From contig NZ_AMSF01000085.1 in the NCBI RefSeq assembly GCF_000334915.1, positions 60,572 through 124,571 of the forward strand: a DNA stretch of 64,000 nt, read 5' to 3'. Below the pieces are notes generated by a model that was given only the letters and a program-made list of their open reading frames with translations, had not been told where the DNA came from and searched no databases. Below, in pieces: positions 63,670-64,000 of the stretch. The stretch's first letter is position 1, and each line of letters begins with the position of its first letter. This DNA is from Dyella ginsengisoli LA-4 (GTDB lineage Bacteria > Pseudomonadota > Gammaproteobacteria > Xanthomonadales > Rhodanobacteraceae). The position numbers were made by a program, and so were the translations under genes.

Positions 63670-64000
63670 TTACTGCGTCTTCACGCTGACGTCGTCGACC
63701 ACGAACGAGGTCTGCATCGAACCGTCTTCCACGCCGTAGAAGTTCACCTGGATGGTCTGGCCCTTGTACGCCCCCAGGTCGATCGTGTGCAGCGCGTAGC
63801 CGCTGGCCGCATTGGCGTTGGAGTAGGTGGCCAGGGTGATGTACTTGCCGGTCGAGGTGATCGCCTGCACCTTCAGCGTGTCGTAGGCGGTACTGCCCGA
63901 CTCCGCGGTATCGATGTGCAGGTAGAAGCTGAGCGTGGCCGAGCTGACCCCGGACGGAATCGTGATGCTCTGCCGCACATAGTCGGTATGGCTCCAGCCG
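63670..64000 (-). CDS. C-terminus of a secreted protein, probably a protease
   Basis: Only the last 109 residues are seen, ending at TAA 63670. They form a beta-sandwich-like module: GWSHTDYVRQSITIPSG, then ATLSFYLHIDTAES, TLATYSNANAASGYALHTIDLG, and SFVVDDVSVKTQ. In Xanthomonadales this module closes large secreted S53 or S8 peptidases and related extracellular enzymes, which I recall from family style rather than a search. The catalytic part lies outside the window. Confidence 0.6.
   Translation of the reverse strand, partial: GWSHTDYVRQSITIPSGVSSATLSFYLHIDTAESGSTAYDTLKVQAITSTGKYITLATYSNANAASGYALHTIDLGAYKGQTIQVNFYGVEDGSMQTSFVVDDVSVKTQ

Overview
The window is GC-rich chromosomal DNA of a gammaproteobacterium. 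It is most likely a member of the Xanthomonadales/Lysobacterales, family Rhodanobacteraceae (Rhodanobacter, Dyella, Luteibacter or Frateuria type); this placement is inferred from gene order and protein style, not from a marker search. Supporting signs are large TonB-dependent receptors, the rhlB / trxA-rho divergent block, ftsE-ftsX upstream of rpoH, a plant-type GshA, a MidA-type methyltransferase and a tsaD / rpsU-yqeY-dnaG block. No insertion sequence, prophage, CRISPR array, rRNA or tRNA gene was seen. Nearly the whole window is core chromosome, with coding density above 90 percent.

Layout. 0-6.3 kb: TPR protein fragment, TonB receptor, AMP nucleosidase, DegV protein, DUF4124 protein. 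6.4-13.1 kb: SDR oxidoreductase, small lipoprotein coupled to an ABC ATPase, SppA, MATE exporter, zinc-ribbon membrane protein. 13.3-21.2 kb: PriA and transaldolase on the plus strand, then rpoH, ung, a two-receiver response regulator, ftsX and ftsE on the minus strand. 21.3-27.3 kb: rhlB facing away from trxA-rho, then gshA and a REP doublet. 27.4-34.7 kb: lipoprotein M3 oligopeptidase, bioD, free-methionine-sulfoxide reductase, engB, cytochrome c4 and two tandem DsbA-like lipoproteins. 34.8-43.7 kb: EEP-family phosphatase, GH17 membrane protein, soluble lytic transglycosylase, NDUFA9-like SDR, periplasmic trehalase, cca. 43.8-49.9 kb: LTA-synthase-like sulfatase, YfhO-like membrane protein, VanZ-like protein, MidA. 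50-57 kb: second TonB receptor, EcsC-like protein and a folate group (folM, folK, folB) interspersed with membrane proteins. 57-64 kb: tsaD, rpsU, yqeY, a DUF1328 micropeptide, an S41 peptidase, dnaG, a DedA protein and the C-terminus of a secreted protein.

Themes are envelope and redox maintenance (SppA, DsbA pair, cytochrome c4, Slt, LtaS-like, GH17, MscS), information processing (PriA, Rho, RhlB, DnaG, RpoH, TsaD, Cca) and stress response. The best regulatory signal is a perfect CIRCE element (TTAGCACTC-N9-GAGTGCTAA) in the rpoH leader, which would place the heat-shock sigma factor under HrcA control. Other notable points are a response regulator whose first receiver has lost its phospho-aspartate, palindromic paired DnaA-box sequences in front of priA and near 6.4 kb, a Zur-like operator before the second TonB receptor, a long low-complexity N-terminus on Rho, and the absence of rpoD directly after dnaG. 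I did not find a convincing undescribed multi-gene system.
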